From NCBI GenBank assembly GCA_905221605.1, contig CAJNDS010002837.1, positions 21,001-85,000 on the forward strand: DNA of 64,000 nucleotides, in the 5' to 3' direction. Positions 35,944 through 47,885 of the stretch are shown here, one piece after another. The translations under genes and the position numbers were made by a program. Source of the stretch: Symbiodinium natans. Taxonomy: Eukaryota; Sar; Dinophyceae; Suessiales; Symbiodiniaceae. Position 1 is the first letter of the stretch; every line of letters starts with the position of its first letter. The notes beneath the pieces were generated by a model. It was not told the DNA's origin and did not search any database. It saw nothing but the letters and a program-made list of their open reading frames with translations.

Positions 35944-38900
35944 CTATTGCGCAGCTGCCTGGCACATCGTGTTGGGCAGTTTGCAGGCGACCAGAGCACC
36001 GGTGTCTTGAAAAATCAGAGCAACGGCTGCCCTGGAGAGATGTTTTAAGAGAGCATTAAGAGAACCACACGCCGCGCCGAGCGTCTTGTATGCAGTCGGG
36101 AACAGCGTCTTGATGAACTCGGAATCATCAATCGCCTCATGTGCTTAGCTCGGGTGACGCTCTCTATGGTGGCTGTTGCCAGGTTCGGGTTTACCCTCGG
36201 GGTTAGAGGGCCAGGGTCGGCTGGCGGGGCGGGGAGGGATGGTTCAAGCTCCTGGGAAACAGACAAAGGCGAACGTCGCAACGGCACCATGCGCAGATGG
36301 TGCACCTACAGGCACCTTGGTGAAGGAAGCCACATTCGCCAGATGACTTGTCCGCATACGAGGGTCCGCTGAAGTTCTCTTCAACTGAACCCTTGCCCTT
36401 GCTCAGAGCGCTTGCAGCTAGGCGACTCCACTTCCATCATTGTCAAAAGCTTGGAAAACATCATGGGCACGCTCGTCTTTTGCTTCAACCTCTAACCTCA
36501 GTAGCGTGGCCACAAGCTGGACCGGGAAGCATGCGTGAGCATGCGAAAGCTACTTCGGGAACACAATATATATAGCCAAGCCACTGCTGAAGCATGCGAC
36601 CTGAGGCCAGCCATAGTGCATTCAATCAATCAGGTCGGAGCTTACATGTGTTCAAGGCACTGCATTCTTTCGCACCTCTCCAACTCGAAGCAAGATAGGT
36701 AGCTCTACAGAAAGCAGGATCTCCCGATCTGACGGGTAGCGGAACTCGTCCATCGATAGCTCGCCGTCACCATTCTCATCGTAGTTGCCTTTGTGCAGTA
36801 CAGTTGCCGACATCCCTTCTTGGCTTACTTGTTGTTTTTGGGGTTTGTAGAGGGTGAAGTGAAAGGCTATATCTCATCTTGCGTCACGTTTCGTCTGCCT
36901 CAGAGAACAGTCTCAGAGTTTCCTGCGCACCGGCCACAAGCAAACGCAACCCTGGCCAGTGGATGAGGAAAGGCTAAGGCTGCCAAAGCTGCAGAACAGG
37001 CCGGGTATATCCTGTGGATCATATCCGACCTCATGGCGTGTAGTGTTGGAACCCTTCTCTGCCCCCACCCGCGCCCTTGCGTCTGTCACGTTAGCACATT
37101 GCCATCATTGACCCGACGCTAAGCATGCCTAAACACGAGTTGCCTTCTCCTATCTTCTCGTCCCTAGGGCCCTAGGATGGTCGCCAAGAGGCAGTTGCAA
37201 ATCGCGTCCTCGTGCAGAAAGCCGGGCCGAAACACGGCGAACTACGACCGCCGGTAGCTAGGGCAGGCCATTCCAGTGTCACGTGTTTAAGGGCCAAGTA
37301 AACGCCGAGGTCCTAGAGGCTTGTGTATCGAAATGCCTCGAAAAGACCAACGGCTCGCTAAGCACTCCTGAGGCACTCCTGCCTAATGTCAAACCCCCCA
37401 AGTGCAGCAGTCCTCAGTCGCTGCATGAGCAGGAGTCGGTGCCGGTCGTCCCAAACAGAACCGAAGGCCTGTCAGCGACTTCCAGCTTCGAACATGCTGG
37501 CCGGATTCTGTCAAACCGCACTTCGGCCGAGCATGGAGTCCTACGCAATATTGCCAATTAGAAGCTACTGTGCAACTTCCTTTCGTGTTGCGTGAAGGAC
37601 CGCCTTCCCGACAATGCCGATGGGCATCGCCATGTAGATGGCCGACCTGTAGTGTGCCGAACTTAGCAGCCCAAGCTGCGTACCAAAGTCTGTATTTTGT
37701 TTATCACCGGTCGCCCTGGCCAATTCACCACGGGACCAAAAATGGCAGTCTTCCAGGCCAGCTTCCCCCACTTTTTTCGTGACAAGGGCTGGTACCAGAG
37801 TATATCAAGGAGTACATCATTGGCAGGTTGCTACGGCACCGCGCCCCACCCCAGCTATATCAACCTGTGAAGGACGAACAACAAAGACCTGTGCAGAACT
37901 GTAACGGCCCAAACCTCGAAGTGCAAAGGCCTCTTCCAACTCTTCCAACAGCCTACAAAACTTTTAAGCAACCCCATGTTCACTTCCAAGGAGGTTGTGT
38001 AACTCGAACAAAAACTCGCAGCAGGGGGATGCCAAGAAGTTCTGCGAAGCTTTGCTTTGATGTGTTTTTTGGTTTGGGGCTCTGCTTCTCATCATTCGCT
38101 CGTGCTTCAATCATTCGCTACTGCTTCAACCATACCAAATGTAAATCAAGCATCACCTTTCAATAGCAGAGTTTGTTTATACATGAAAACTTAGCCTAGT
38201 CAACCCAAGTCAAACGTTTACATTCTAATCTTGGGGGAGCTTCTAGCTCATTCGTAAGTAAATTTTCTCTATTCTATTCACGTTTGAATACAATATGAGA
38301 CCGTTTGTAAGCTATAGGCCTTCAGTGAAGACAGACACCCCCCCCTCCCCCCCCAATCTACAAAACTCTAGTAACTAGCTCCCAGATTCGAATGTATGAT
38401 TCAGCCCCGGCGGGCCCCCCCCCCCTCCCCCCCCACCCCCCCCCCCCCCCCCCTGTGGGTGGTGGGGGTTGGTTTTTAGGGTTTTATAGGGTTTAGGGTT
38501 TAGGGTTTTAGGGTTTTAGGGTTTTTTTAGGGTTTTAGGGTTTAGGGTTTTAGGGTTTAGGGTTTAGGGTTTAGGGTTTTAGGGTTTAGGGTTTAGGGTT
38601 TAGGGTTTAGGGTTTAGGGTTTTTTAGGGTTTAGGGTTTAGGGTTTAGGGTTTAGGGTTTAGGGTTTTCCCGCGGATGGGGTACTAAGATGATCCCCCCC
38701 CCCCTGTGGTGTGGTTGGGGGTTGGTTTTAGGGTTAGGGTTTAGGGTTCAGGGTTTAGGGTTTAGGTTTAAGACTTAAGGTTTACTTAAGGTTTAGGTTT
38801 AGGGTTAGGGTTTAGGGTTTAGGGTTTAGGGTTTAGGGTTTAGGTTTAGGGTTTAGGGTTTTTTGCCACCCGCCTAGCAGACCCCCTCTGGGAGTGATTA

Positions 38901-41900
38901 GGGTTTAGGGTTTAGGGTTTAGGGACCGTAGAGTAGACTTGGGGGGGGGGGGGATACCATGGGGGGGGGGGGGCCCAGGACGCTCGACGCTGAACCATAT
39001 ATTCGCATGGGTCGTGCCAGTAGCTGTCCGTCATTCTCTTCCACTGTTCTCGGCCATTAAGCAATACAAGTTAACCCTGATACTTGACCTCCGAGTAAGT
39101 GCACCAAATGAAAGCTCAGGATACTTAGGGCCGGGATTCCAACAGTCTCCCGGCCTTTTCATGCAATTCAGCTCCAATTCTGTATCAATCAGCCCAATGC
39201 AAACGTCTGCCATCTACACTTGCGGGAACTAGTTTGCAGGCAAGAAAGACAGAGCAATGGTTTTTTTTTGGGGTGTCGCTAAAACTCAGTTGATAGTCAT
39301 GTTCATATTCTGTTTTCTTTGTTGCAAATAGGATTTTGCTGTTCGTTATTCGTTCTAATGAAACTTCTCTACTGGCTACTTTGGCAGCAGCTTTCTTTTA
39401 TAAGTACTTTGCGCGATAGTGCATTGACTACGAAGGATAAAGATGCAATAATAACCTTGTTATTTCAAAAGACGAATAATAAACAAATTGCAAGATAATG
39501 CGAAAGATGTCATGAATGACCTTGAAGGAGAACGACAAGATTATAGAATTAAAACATAAGCAAGGGCATACTCCGATAAGTTCATAGTCGAGTGAGTATC
39601 TTGCAGTTACACAGCACTGCTATTCCAAATGCATAAGCAGAACTAGCCAATTATCAACCAGACGTGAGATACACTATGTTTTTGGGCGCAGCCGATGTCT
39701 CGATAGCTGTTGTTCATTCTCTTCCAATATTCCCGGCCATTCAAAGAACAAAACTTAAAAACACTACTTGAGCTGCACTTCTGCTAATCAAATTGTCCGT
39801 GGGGACATACATGATGACGACTCTTTACGAGACCCCACATGACCCCACAGAGTCCCTTTCTGTAGGAGCAAGATCCTCCGTCGAGCTCGCGCGAGCGGCA
39901 ACCATGTGGTTTACCCAGCTTCGTGCTGTCCCTCCCGAATAGGTTAAGCCATGGTATGCTCAGGCTGCAATGAAGAAAGAGTATTGGAGCGCTCATCTCG
40001 AAGTGTGCAGATGCTTGCACCATTGCTTACTGCTTGCTAAGAGTGCCACATCGTGGAAGGTGTTGCGAGGTCTGAGATGGTCAAAGACAGCAACTGGTTG
40101 CTGCTGGGCGGCACCACGATGAGAACACAAACCACGATGTTTCCGGAAGTTGAAACCGGAACGACGTCCCCGTAGCCCACGGTGCTCAGAGTCCTTTGCT
40201 TGCTCAGGGACTGCCAGGCTGCGTGAATTAAGGCTTTTAAGGATTGGACAGGTCTGGTAAGTGCACCTTGGTGATTGCACCTATTGTTTCTCAATCATTG
40301 AACAGCCGCTGCTGGGTCTAAGATGGTGCGGGTGTGAGTGAGGTGGATGCAGCAAGGCGGCACCATCGTGAACCAAATTGCACGTGGCATGCTCTCAATG
40401 TTGCCACCTTGGCTTTTTCAGTGTGAGCCCCGGAAGCTAAAGATTTACACATCCATCACGGATTGAGGCTGTTCTCCTGCGTTCTTGATCTTGTGTTGAC
40501 AACCTAGAGAAGCTGGCGCACGTTGTGATCCAGAGGTAGGGTGCCGTCATTGATGGACGATTACATATCCGAGAGGTGCAGCTGGAGCGTTGTTTCATGA
40601 ATGCGCTACGCCGCTACACTCTGCCAGTGCCTTCACTTTCCCCGACATGATGGGCCTGCGTGAACGTCTCGTCGCATTTTGCCGAGGTGCTTTCTGATTC
40701 CAAGACATAGATGACGGAGGAAAAGAAGAACACCAGCAACATCTTGGACACATCAGCAGCCACATTCATGTTAAGCAGCCACTTGCCAATCACAGTCCAG
40801 AATGCTGTATCACACAGGCCAAACGGTGGCTATCTCAAACCAAGATTTCTGCCCATCGCGTGCCGAGGTGTGCTACATATGCTGGCGCAAACTCAGCAGA
40901 CCACAAGAAGCCGTCCCGCAAACGTCTGAGAGTCTGACCATGCAGTAAAGCAATGAAGGCAATGCCTTGCGTCCAGGCAAATAGATTGGAGCATCTTCCC
41001 AGCGAGTGAATGCAGACACACAATCCAGCACAAACACGTTGCATCTCTCATGCACAGGCGGTCTATGCGATGTTTGGGTCTGGATTGTCGCGTGCTCGCA
41101 CACTGCACAACCTGACCATTTCGCACCAAAATGCCGACTTTTCGCCGCATGCGTAAGCCATGGATGGATTCTAGACTCTCAGTCTCTCTCTCCCTGCAGT
41201 TTGGCTCATCAGCATGCCAGAGAAGGTCCCTAAAGCAAACATTTGGGTATCGTGTCGGTGTGGGTTCATGGTGCATTGCTTCTGATAACTTTCTGATCGG
41301 TTGTCCAAGGTGCCCCCAGGGCTTCGGAGAAGGCCTGTTGGATAAGGTGGCTGTTCCTGGGGTATGGCACCGACTGGCAAGCAAGTGTGAGTACTTGTTG
41401 GATTCGGGCTGACACTTCCTAGCCACCCTGTACGCAGAGCCGCAGAGCTGAATTACCCGGGCCGAGCATCTCAAAGCGCCGCAAGAGCTTTAGCAAGCGC
41501 ACCACAGGTACCTCGCCAAGGGCACAGTATGATTACCAGAATGACAATCTGCCGACGAGTCTTGCTAAGGTGTGGAAAGGAAGCTGCGATAACCCCAAGC
41601 CAGCGTCTGGCTGGAGATATTCACCTGAGACTCGTGGGACCATCCCGAGCTGAGGCACCAAGACGATCAGGAGCAGCTCAAAGCCAGACACATCCAAGTT
41701 GTCCTCCGCCGCAAGTGAGAACCTGTGATGTTTGAAGTGCAAGATCGTTACTGAATTGTGGGGTGCAGACATATGCATATATGGCCGTTACATTGAAACC
41801 TGCCACAAGTTGCCATGCAACCTATGGGATAGTCTCAAGTCTATAAAGCTGCCGCCAGGGAGCGATTGAACACGCAGCTTCATTGCCATGGGCAAGACGA

Positions 41901-41941
41901 AAGAGAGAATGTCCAAGGCGTTGTAAAAGCTGGGACAAGAG
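35944..41941 (-). CDS. Voltage-gated K+ channel alpha subunit with C-terminal EF-hand pair
   Basis: Plasma-membrane K+-selective channel. Exons 5' to 3' on the minus strand: about 41941-41860 (S3, FYNALDILSFVLPMAMKLRV); 41511-41463 (S4, VVRLLKLLRRFEML); 40804-40691 (S4-S5 linker and S5, KMLLVFFSSSVIYVLESE); 40407-40362 (pore helix, GNIESMPRAIWFTMV); 40193-40113 (filter TLSTVGYGDVVP, first half of S6); 37646 to about 37600 (rest of S6, SAIYMAMPIGIVGK); 36788-36716 (EF1 loop DENGDGELSMDE); 36496-36427 and 36135-35944 (EF2 loop DNDGSG joined to AIDDSE, then a 50-residue tail to a stop). Phases agree from S4 to the first S6b base and through all EF exons; donors are GC at five of six resolved introns. 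S1/S2, the S3-S4 join and the S6-to-EF1 join are unresolved. Known: TVGYGD filter and EF-loop consensus. Inferred: channel and EF-hands are one gene, from strand and a gap of about 0.8 kb. Confidence 0.85.
38339..38455 (+). repeat. C-rich homopolymer cluster
   Basis: Several long C runs broken by single T or A bases (38339-38355, 38415-38452), directly before the TTTAGGG array; G runs (38941-38953, 38961-38972) follow it. All lie within the channel intron 40112-37647. Confidence 0.9.
38465..38920 (+). repeat. Interstitial telomeric repeat array, TTTAGGG type
   Basis: Long stretches of near-perfect TTTAGGG, with variants such as TTTTAGGG, in two main blocks split around 38665-38725 by a C8 run and unique sequence, and a short last block before 38925. 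More homogeneous than the array at 2.1-2.5 kb. It lies within the 2.47-kb intron that splits channel S6 (40112-37647), so it is interstitial. In gene sense it reads CCCTAAA. Confidence 0.95.
39240..40030. other. AT-rich intronic stretch, no assigned gene
   Basis: Within the channel S6 intron. 39240-39700 is clearly AT-richer than its surroundings and contains a T9 run. The hydrophobic minus-strand stretch at 40020-39900 is not needed for the channel model (see rejected items). Confidence 0.4.
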
Positions 41942-41949
41942 CTGCCAAA

Positions 41950-43890
41950 AAAAGTGAGCAGGCAATTCTACATTCTAGCACAATGCAGACTCCTAGGACA
42001 CAAAGGTCAAACAGGTTCGCTGTGCTTCTGGTTGGCAGCCTTCCACTGCTTGGAGTTTTTTTGCGCATGGAAGTGCACTTACAGCACTACCAGACAATTG
42101 CAGATCCCCCTGACAAATCGGTTTCAACGGGCACTTAGCACAACTTGCCTGGTGAAGAACCGTAGACGATTGGGACAACCGTAGAACCGAAGCATCACCT
42201 GTCAGGCATGTGTTGATACAGAATGCATTCAATGTATTCTGGTCCGGTCTAGATTTCATTTTCAGTTCTGCTTTAGCAAGGCCATTCTGGATTGCAGCTT
42301 GAACCTTGACAAAAACCAGCCGCGCAAGCATTCGTTGCACTCAGAAGAGCACAACAGGCGACTTCCAGCGCCGATGCCTCAAGCAAGAACAAGCAGTCCA
42401 CGCAGAAAAGGCCAACATCAATCCCAAGCGTTGTCCTCAGATCATAACTTGCAGGGCTCTGAGGATGGCAAGTGCTTCAGGACTCAATGCAGGGCAGATG
42501 CCACAGTATGCCAGAGTCTGAGGACAGAAGGTGTGTGTCAGCGTTACTGGGCGGTGAAGCCCGGACAATGTTGAAAGGATGGTTTCGGCTGACTTGGCGA
42601 AATTGCGCGAACAAAGAAGTCACCATCTCGTCATTCTCGTGCAATCACCCAATGTGCCGGGCATCGTTTCAGTCCCACCAAGGAATTGCCTGGGAATGAC
42701 AGGCAACCAGGCACCTCAGGTGTGTGCCCAAAGAGTCCAGCAACCGAGACCTCTCAAGGCATCCACCATTAAAGCAAGCAACTTAGTTTGTTGCGAAGGA
42801 TTGTGGCGGCACTCTAAGAGTCTCACAAATATCCATCCAAAAAAGCTGTTAAAGTGGCACTTCTTGGCCGAGCCACTCGCGAGGATCAAACAGGAAAGCC
42901 TTGCTGGAGCAGAAGCTTGAAATGTTACACGCTGGTTTGCTGCCTCAGCCAAAACCCTTCGGGTTCCCCAGCCGCTTTCCCTCGATTTAATGACCTAAGT
43001 GATGATCCGAAACAAACAACTTGGCCGTGTCCCGCTTGTGACCTTCTCCTAGGAACCCCATATGCTTAGATATGCTCAGCAGGACGGGAGGTCCATCAAT
43101 GATTCATGGCGCGACCTCCAATAGCAGGTAGCCAAGATCTGCCAGGCGGCACATTCTCATAAACTCGGGCTCCTTGCATAAGATCAGGATCCTCCAGGAA
43201 CATCCTCGGATTCACCAGAGCTCAACATCCTTCAACGGCTCAACCTCCTTCAACGTGACCCAACTAACTTCTTGAACTGGTTGCGGCAAGGGTCAATGTC
43301 TTTATCTTCATATATTATGTCCATATGTATATGCATAAAAACACACAGAGTTTGTTTGTTGCATTTCTCAGGGCTGAACGTCCCACGCCAGACAGTATCG
43401 AGTGCGGCAGGTGATTTCCCCGAAAAGTCAGCACAACTTGACTTGAATTTGCAGCCATGGTACCAGACCTCTTTTTGAAGCTGTGTCCGCTTTCTCTGCC
43501 GAACCTCGAGGGGTTTTGTGTGGCGCAGAGAAGCACAGGGCATTGTCAAGTGTCAGGTCTCAGGAGTTGCACTCTATCCGCACAATCAATGGTGGCCATG
43601 CCTGTGGCACTTATGACATCCTAAAAGACACTTGCCGGAAATTCCATGAAATGGCGCCGCAGCTGCCAGCTGCCAAGCAACACAACACGCAAACAGCGTG
43701 CTCTAAACCTTCTGAGCGGTTCTAGACCTAGAACCCCGAGGTGCCAACCATGCCTGAAGAAACCACATGGGCCATGAACAATGCAAGGAAGCGGCGGAGG
43801 GGGCCACTTTTTGCCCTTCAGCTTGGGCGGTTGAGATACTGCAGGGCAAAAGGCAAGACTCTTCAAATGTGAAGCTGCGCGCTCACACAG
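41950..43890. other. Probable 5' part of the channel gene plus unassigned sequence
   Basis: S1 and S2 of the channel should lie here or further upstream. A minus-strand hydrophobic stretch just upstream of S3 (about 42010-41950, LGVCIVLECRIACSLFLAAL) could be part of S2, and 42330-42240 encodes a helical segment (VKVQAAIQNGLAKAELKMK), but neither could be joined in phase. Plus-strand frames over 42.3-43.1 kb show no domain. Confidence 0.3.
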
Positions 43891-43896
43891 ACTTGC

Positions 43897-44950
43897 TCAG
43901 TGCTGGTGACGCCCCACTCTAAAGATGTTTCGGGCAAGCGCCGTGCTATACGACAGCTGCCAAGCTATGGACACATGTCGAACCTGACTCGTCGGCTTGG
44001 CTGCTTCATGAAGAAGAAGCCCGCGCCTACCGCAGGAGCAATACCAGTAGCACAATGCATCCGATGAAATGCGATTCATTGCCCTGGACATGCTCATGAC
44101 CTCGCCATGTCTCACATTTGGGGAGTGGCAACCACTGATTTTGGCATAGAACAATAGCATGCTGAGGCTATGGATGGTCACATAGTCCTCTGCTGCTATA
44201 GTTTGCTTGGGGCTAGATTTGAACATGCTTAGCCGCCCACACCAGCTGACAGCTTGTCGCCAAGTGGCTCGAAGACGCGGTGCCCTTCTTGGCGGGGTTG
44301 CGCTCGAGCCTCTCTGGAATTCCTGCCTTGGACACATCCCGCTCCAATCGCTTCTGACTTTTCCCATGCCCAAACAAATCCCGAACCTGTTTTAGGCACT
44401 GCAAGCACAATGCCAGAGGCAACCCATCGCTTCTATACCCTTTCGTCTGCGGCTTCGAGGCGGCAGATGCAGCAGACGTGCGGGAGTCAACTCGCGCGTG
44501 CTTCTCCTGCTCATCAGCCTGCGCTGGAAAGTAAACTGAACGTATTTCATCATCTTCCGCAGTGGTTTCGGATGGCAGGGCTCAGGCCTTATCGGCTTAC
44601 CTGCGAATCGTACCTGTAGAGCCTGGTCGTATCTTGTAGTGACATGTGCACCGCCCAGCATGATCTGGCCTCACCGGAACTGTTCCTCAGATTGAACTCT
44701 GGTCAACTGCATTCCTCGACAAGTCTCAAAACAATCATCCCAACAAGCTTGGCGGAGTTTCGACTTCTTTGGCCGCTGCCGTCCATTGGCATAAGACTGT
44801 TCGATTCCAGCCACATGGGCTGGGCACAGACTTTCAACGCCGTGATTTCAGTGTTTGAGATTCGTCTCCGCGACACCATCTGAAACTGCAACAGCGCAAC
44901 CAGCTCCTGGCGCATGTCTACAAATTTCGGTGGAAGTGAGCACAGCAAGT
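43897..44950 (-). CDS. Unassigned multi-exon protein
   Basis: Gene order: 44930-44703 (MRQELVALLQFQMVSRRRIS, then SRNSAKLVGMIVLRLVEEC); about 44560-44213 (DDEIRSVYFPAQADEQEKHA, then LKQVRDLFGHGKSQKRLERD), a long convincing exon; 44190-43897 (TIAAEDYVTIHSLSMLLFYA, then a Cys/Gly-rich stretch and stop). Minus-strand sequence at 45371-45183 is also protein-like and may be an upstream exon. Charged linker composition around the middle exon. No domain recognised and junctions not resolved. Confidence 0.5.
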
Positions 44951-44999
44951 GCTGTGCGCCACCCTGACTTGGCTGCCTTTAGTTTTGTGCGACGTTGGC

Positions 45000-47880
45000 C
45001 TTGGACTGCAAGTGCCTTCGATTCGAGTGCGCGTTGATCGTGTCAGGGACCCGCTGAGTCGAGTGGAACCGTGACTTGTCTGCAGCAGCAGGATTCGATA
45101 AGGTAAGCCTGCAAGCCTGTAAGCGCCCAGAACCCGAACTGTGAAGTGAGCGGATACACCAACGCGCGTGCCAGCATAGGCTTTAAGACAACCGGACCCA
45201 TTTGCAGCACAGCTGCTCTTCGTTGGTGCCGATGCCGAGACGCCGCAGAACAAGCTGGCGTGAGCCCTCTTCGGGGCCTGCGTGGTCCTTGCGGGCACAG
45301 ATGTGGATTCTGCGTAAAAAAAACTCAGCAACCGTGGTCCTGCAGCACAACAGACTTCTGCCGCTAGGCATGTATGCTGGGCGGGGAAATCAGATAGTCT
45401 TGAGACCAAGGCCTACCTCCGTCCGATCTCTTAATCCTGAACTAGAATCAATGTTAACCGACACTTGCCATCACATCGACAGTCGAATCTCAAAGCGCAA
45501 TGACAACATTTCTCGGTGCAGAGCCTTTGCTAGCACCGCAAGGAGCACCTCTAACCATCCGAGAAATCCCATCTCTCGCGCATGTCCTCCTCTGTGAAAG
45601 ACGGCCTCGGGGGGCAGAAGTTCTTGACAAAGAAGGATGCAAATTGAATCGTGTTTTGTTAAACATGAAATATGCTTGAAGCCCACTCTGTGAGAGCGAC
45701 AAGCCCCAACAGATTCTCTCTCTCTCTCTCTCTCCACACGCTTGGCCCCCGAAGGGAAGCCGCCCCGAGGTGCGCGAGCCGTCCACTGTCTTGTCTCTGA
45801 TGCTGGCTCCACGGTTTTCGTGGGCGGCTTTCCGTTTGGCCATTTGGCCACGAAGGCATAGGGTTCAGGATTCAGGATTGGGACAAAACAAGTGAGTGTA
45901 TGAAGGCATTTATTCAATCCATCCCCTTGTCTGTGCACCCATTTAGGCGACGTTTTAGCCTGCGTCAATCGCTGCTAGCTCCTGATGGGCTCTTTCTCTC
46001 CCTCTTTTTCCTTTTTCCTTTTTTTGTTGGGGCATGGGGGCGAGGCGAACCCCCGAACGTCCACGCTGGTCCCTGTATTCGGGGCTGTTTTTAGTTTTTC
46101 TTTCTTTCTTTTGGGCATGGAGCAGGGCTCCGTGCCAAGGCGCGCCCCTGTCTGTGCGTCTTCTACGGGGCATGAGGGGCCTGAAGAACCCCCCGCGCGC
46201 ACGGGCGCGCCCAGTCCACTCGGTTAGGTCTTGTGGTGAAAATGCGACCCCACTATCACTCCTCTCTCTCTCTCTCTCTCCTCGCTTGTGAGGACCCCGG
46301 CGAGGGGGCCCCCGGCCGCGACGGCCAAGCGGTTTGCGGTCCGGTGAGGTCCCGATTTAGACTCCCCTCTGTCTCTCTCTCCCTCGCTCTCTCTCCCTCC
46401 CTCTCCCTCTGCAAAGCTGGACCCAAAAGGCGGGGGCCTCGCGGAGTGCTCCGCAGACTGCTCAAGGGAGGCGAGCCACGCCGCCGCGGAGTTGGACTGC
46501 CTGGGGACAGGTCGGGAGCCGAGAGAGGCGTCCTCCGTCATGTCCTGTGGAGTCCTCTGTGGAGTCCTCTGTGTGTCAACTGTTGTCAGAATGCTTCCCT
46601 CGTGTGTTCAAGTCAACAAATCCAAGCCTCACAAGATCAAGATCCTCCGTGCCAGTCTCACTGTCAGTGTTGCGCACTGGCGGGAGCGCGCGAGATCCTC
46701 GCATGGGGACAGACCTTGAGCAGTGGAACGCATCATTTTCATCAAGGAGGCTTTGTGGTGCTGCCTGCTAGCAACAGGATTTACAGGCCAAAGCCCTTAG
46801 CACATCATGCTTCAATCATGCTTGCAGCCACTCTTTGCAGCCCGCCTGTGATCCTGCAGTTCTGGAGGAAACTCATCTGCGGAGAGCTCGCCTCATAAAA
46901 GAAGCAGGTTGGCTCTTTCCATACGTTGCGTATAGGGACTGAGACCAGTCGTCCTTTCGAGAAGTAACGAGAGCTTACACTCTCGCGAACTGCTGTACTG
47001 TTGCCAACTGCTGTCTTTCCTGGAACTTTCTGTTTTTCATAGCCTGCATGTGTTTTTCGGCGTTCATGTGCTCCTGTTAGCCTTTGCACGATCTTGGTCT
47101 TCTGCTTCTTTCAAGTGTAGATTCAAACGCGGATGCTGTTCCTGCCAAGCGGCTGGGTCGGGTATTCATAGTGTGGATGAGCTGCGCAAATCGACCTGTG
47201 GTCCAGAAAAGATCCACAGGAGACTGGCGCGAATACAATGTAAGGCCTGCACCTCGTTCAAAACCCTGCTGGAGGGATTGGAGAGCATTTGCAGGTGGGA
47301 TGCAATACAGCACAAAGACGCGCACGACATGCGAGCATCGTAATTGTGTGTGAGTGGCTATGAAGACACACATTGGAAGCTGGCAGGACTGTGACTTCTG
47401 CGCGTGACGCGAAGACGGGAATTTCAAGGATGCTCATTGCATTGCGGCCGTAAAAGACAGACAGACATGTCTGTCCGAAATAGCGATATGCAGCGCAATG
47501 CAGCCAGATTTCTCTTGGGGACCGCTGGGACTGCCTGGCCCGGCGGAACGTCCTTGGACCAAAACCCGGCCCTGAAATGCTACGCGCGTCTTGCCAGAAA
47601 AAACAGAAGTGCGGATGATACTCAAGAAGATTCTTCGTGTGCAGCTCTGCGCATCTCTGATCTTAGGCCATCCAGCCCTCGCCACTGCATTTGCAGCAGA
47701 GCTTCCTCGCCCGGAACACAAGGTGAGCTTCCTGCCAGCAAGCCAGTATTCATATCTCGCACCCAACCGGGATGGGAGATCAAGATGGTAGAGAGGGACA
47801 GGAGCAAGAAGACATCGCAGGCTAGCATGCCATGGACTATGTGACTATCAGTTGCCGTATGCAATGTCCAAGTGCGTGTG
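45000..47880. other. Low-complexity region with three (CT)n tracts
   Basis: (CT)n at 45713-45733, 46261-46282 and 46370-46412. The open minus-strand frames here contain RERERE strings that are simply the CT tracts translated. Flanking sequence at 45740-45860 and 46020-46250 is GC-rich with unequal strand composition. Plus- and minus-strand frames at 47050-47850 show no recognisable domain. Confidence 0.5.
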
Positions 47881-47885
47881 AACTA

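Noticed and set aside
2057-38920. Window as a 36-kb linear minichromosome bounded by telomeres
   Set aside because: Gene exons in phase lie on both sides of each array.
39900-40030. Minus-strand stretch with IPWLNLFGRDSTKLG, first considered as the end of channel S6
   Set aside because: The exon starting at 37646 (SAIYMAMPIGIVG) restores exact phase from the GC donor at 40113 and matches Kv S6 far better.
45490-46541. Frames with RERERE repeats resembling splicing-factor RE domains
   Set aside because: The repeats are (CT)n tracts read on the minus strand; flanks have no domain.
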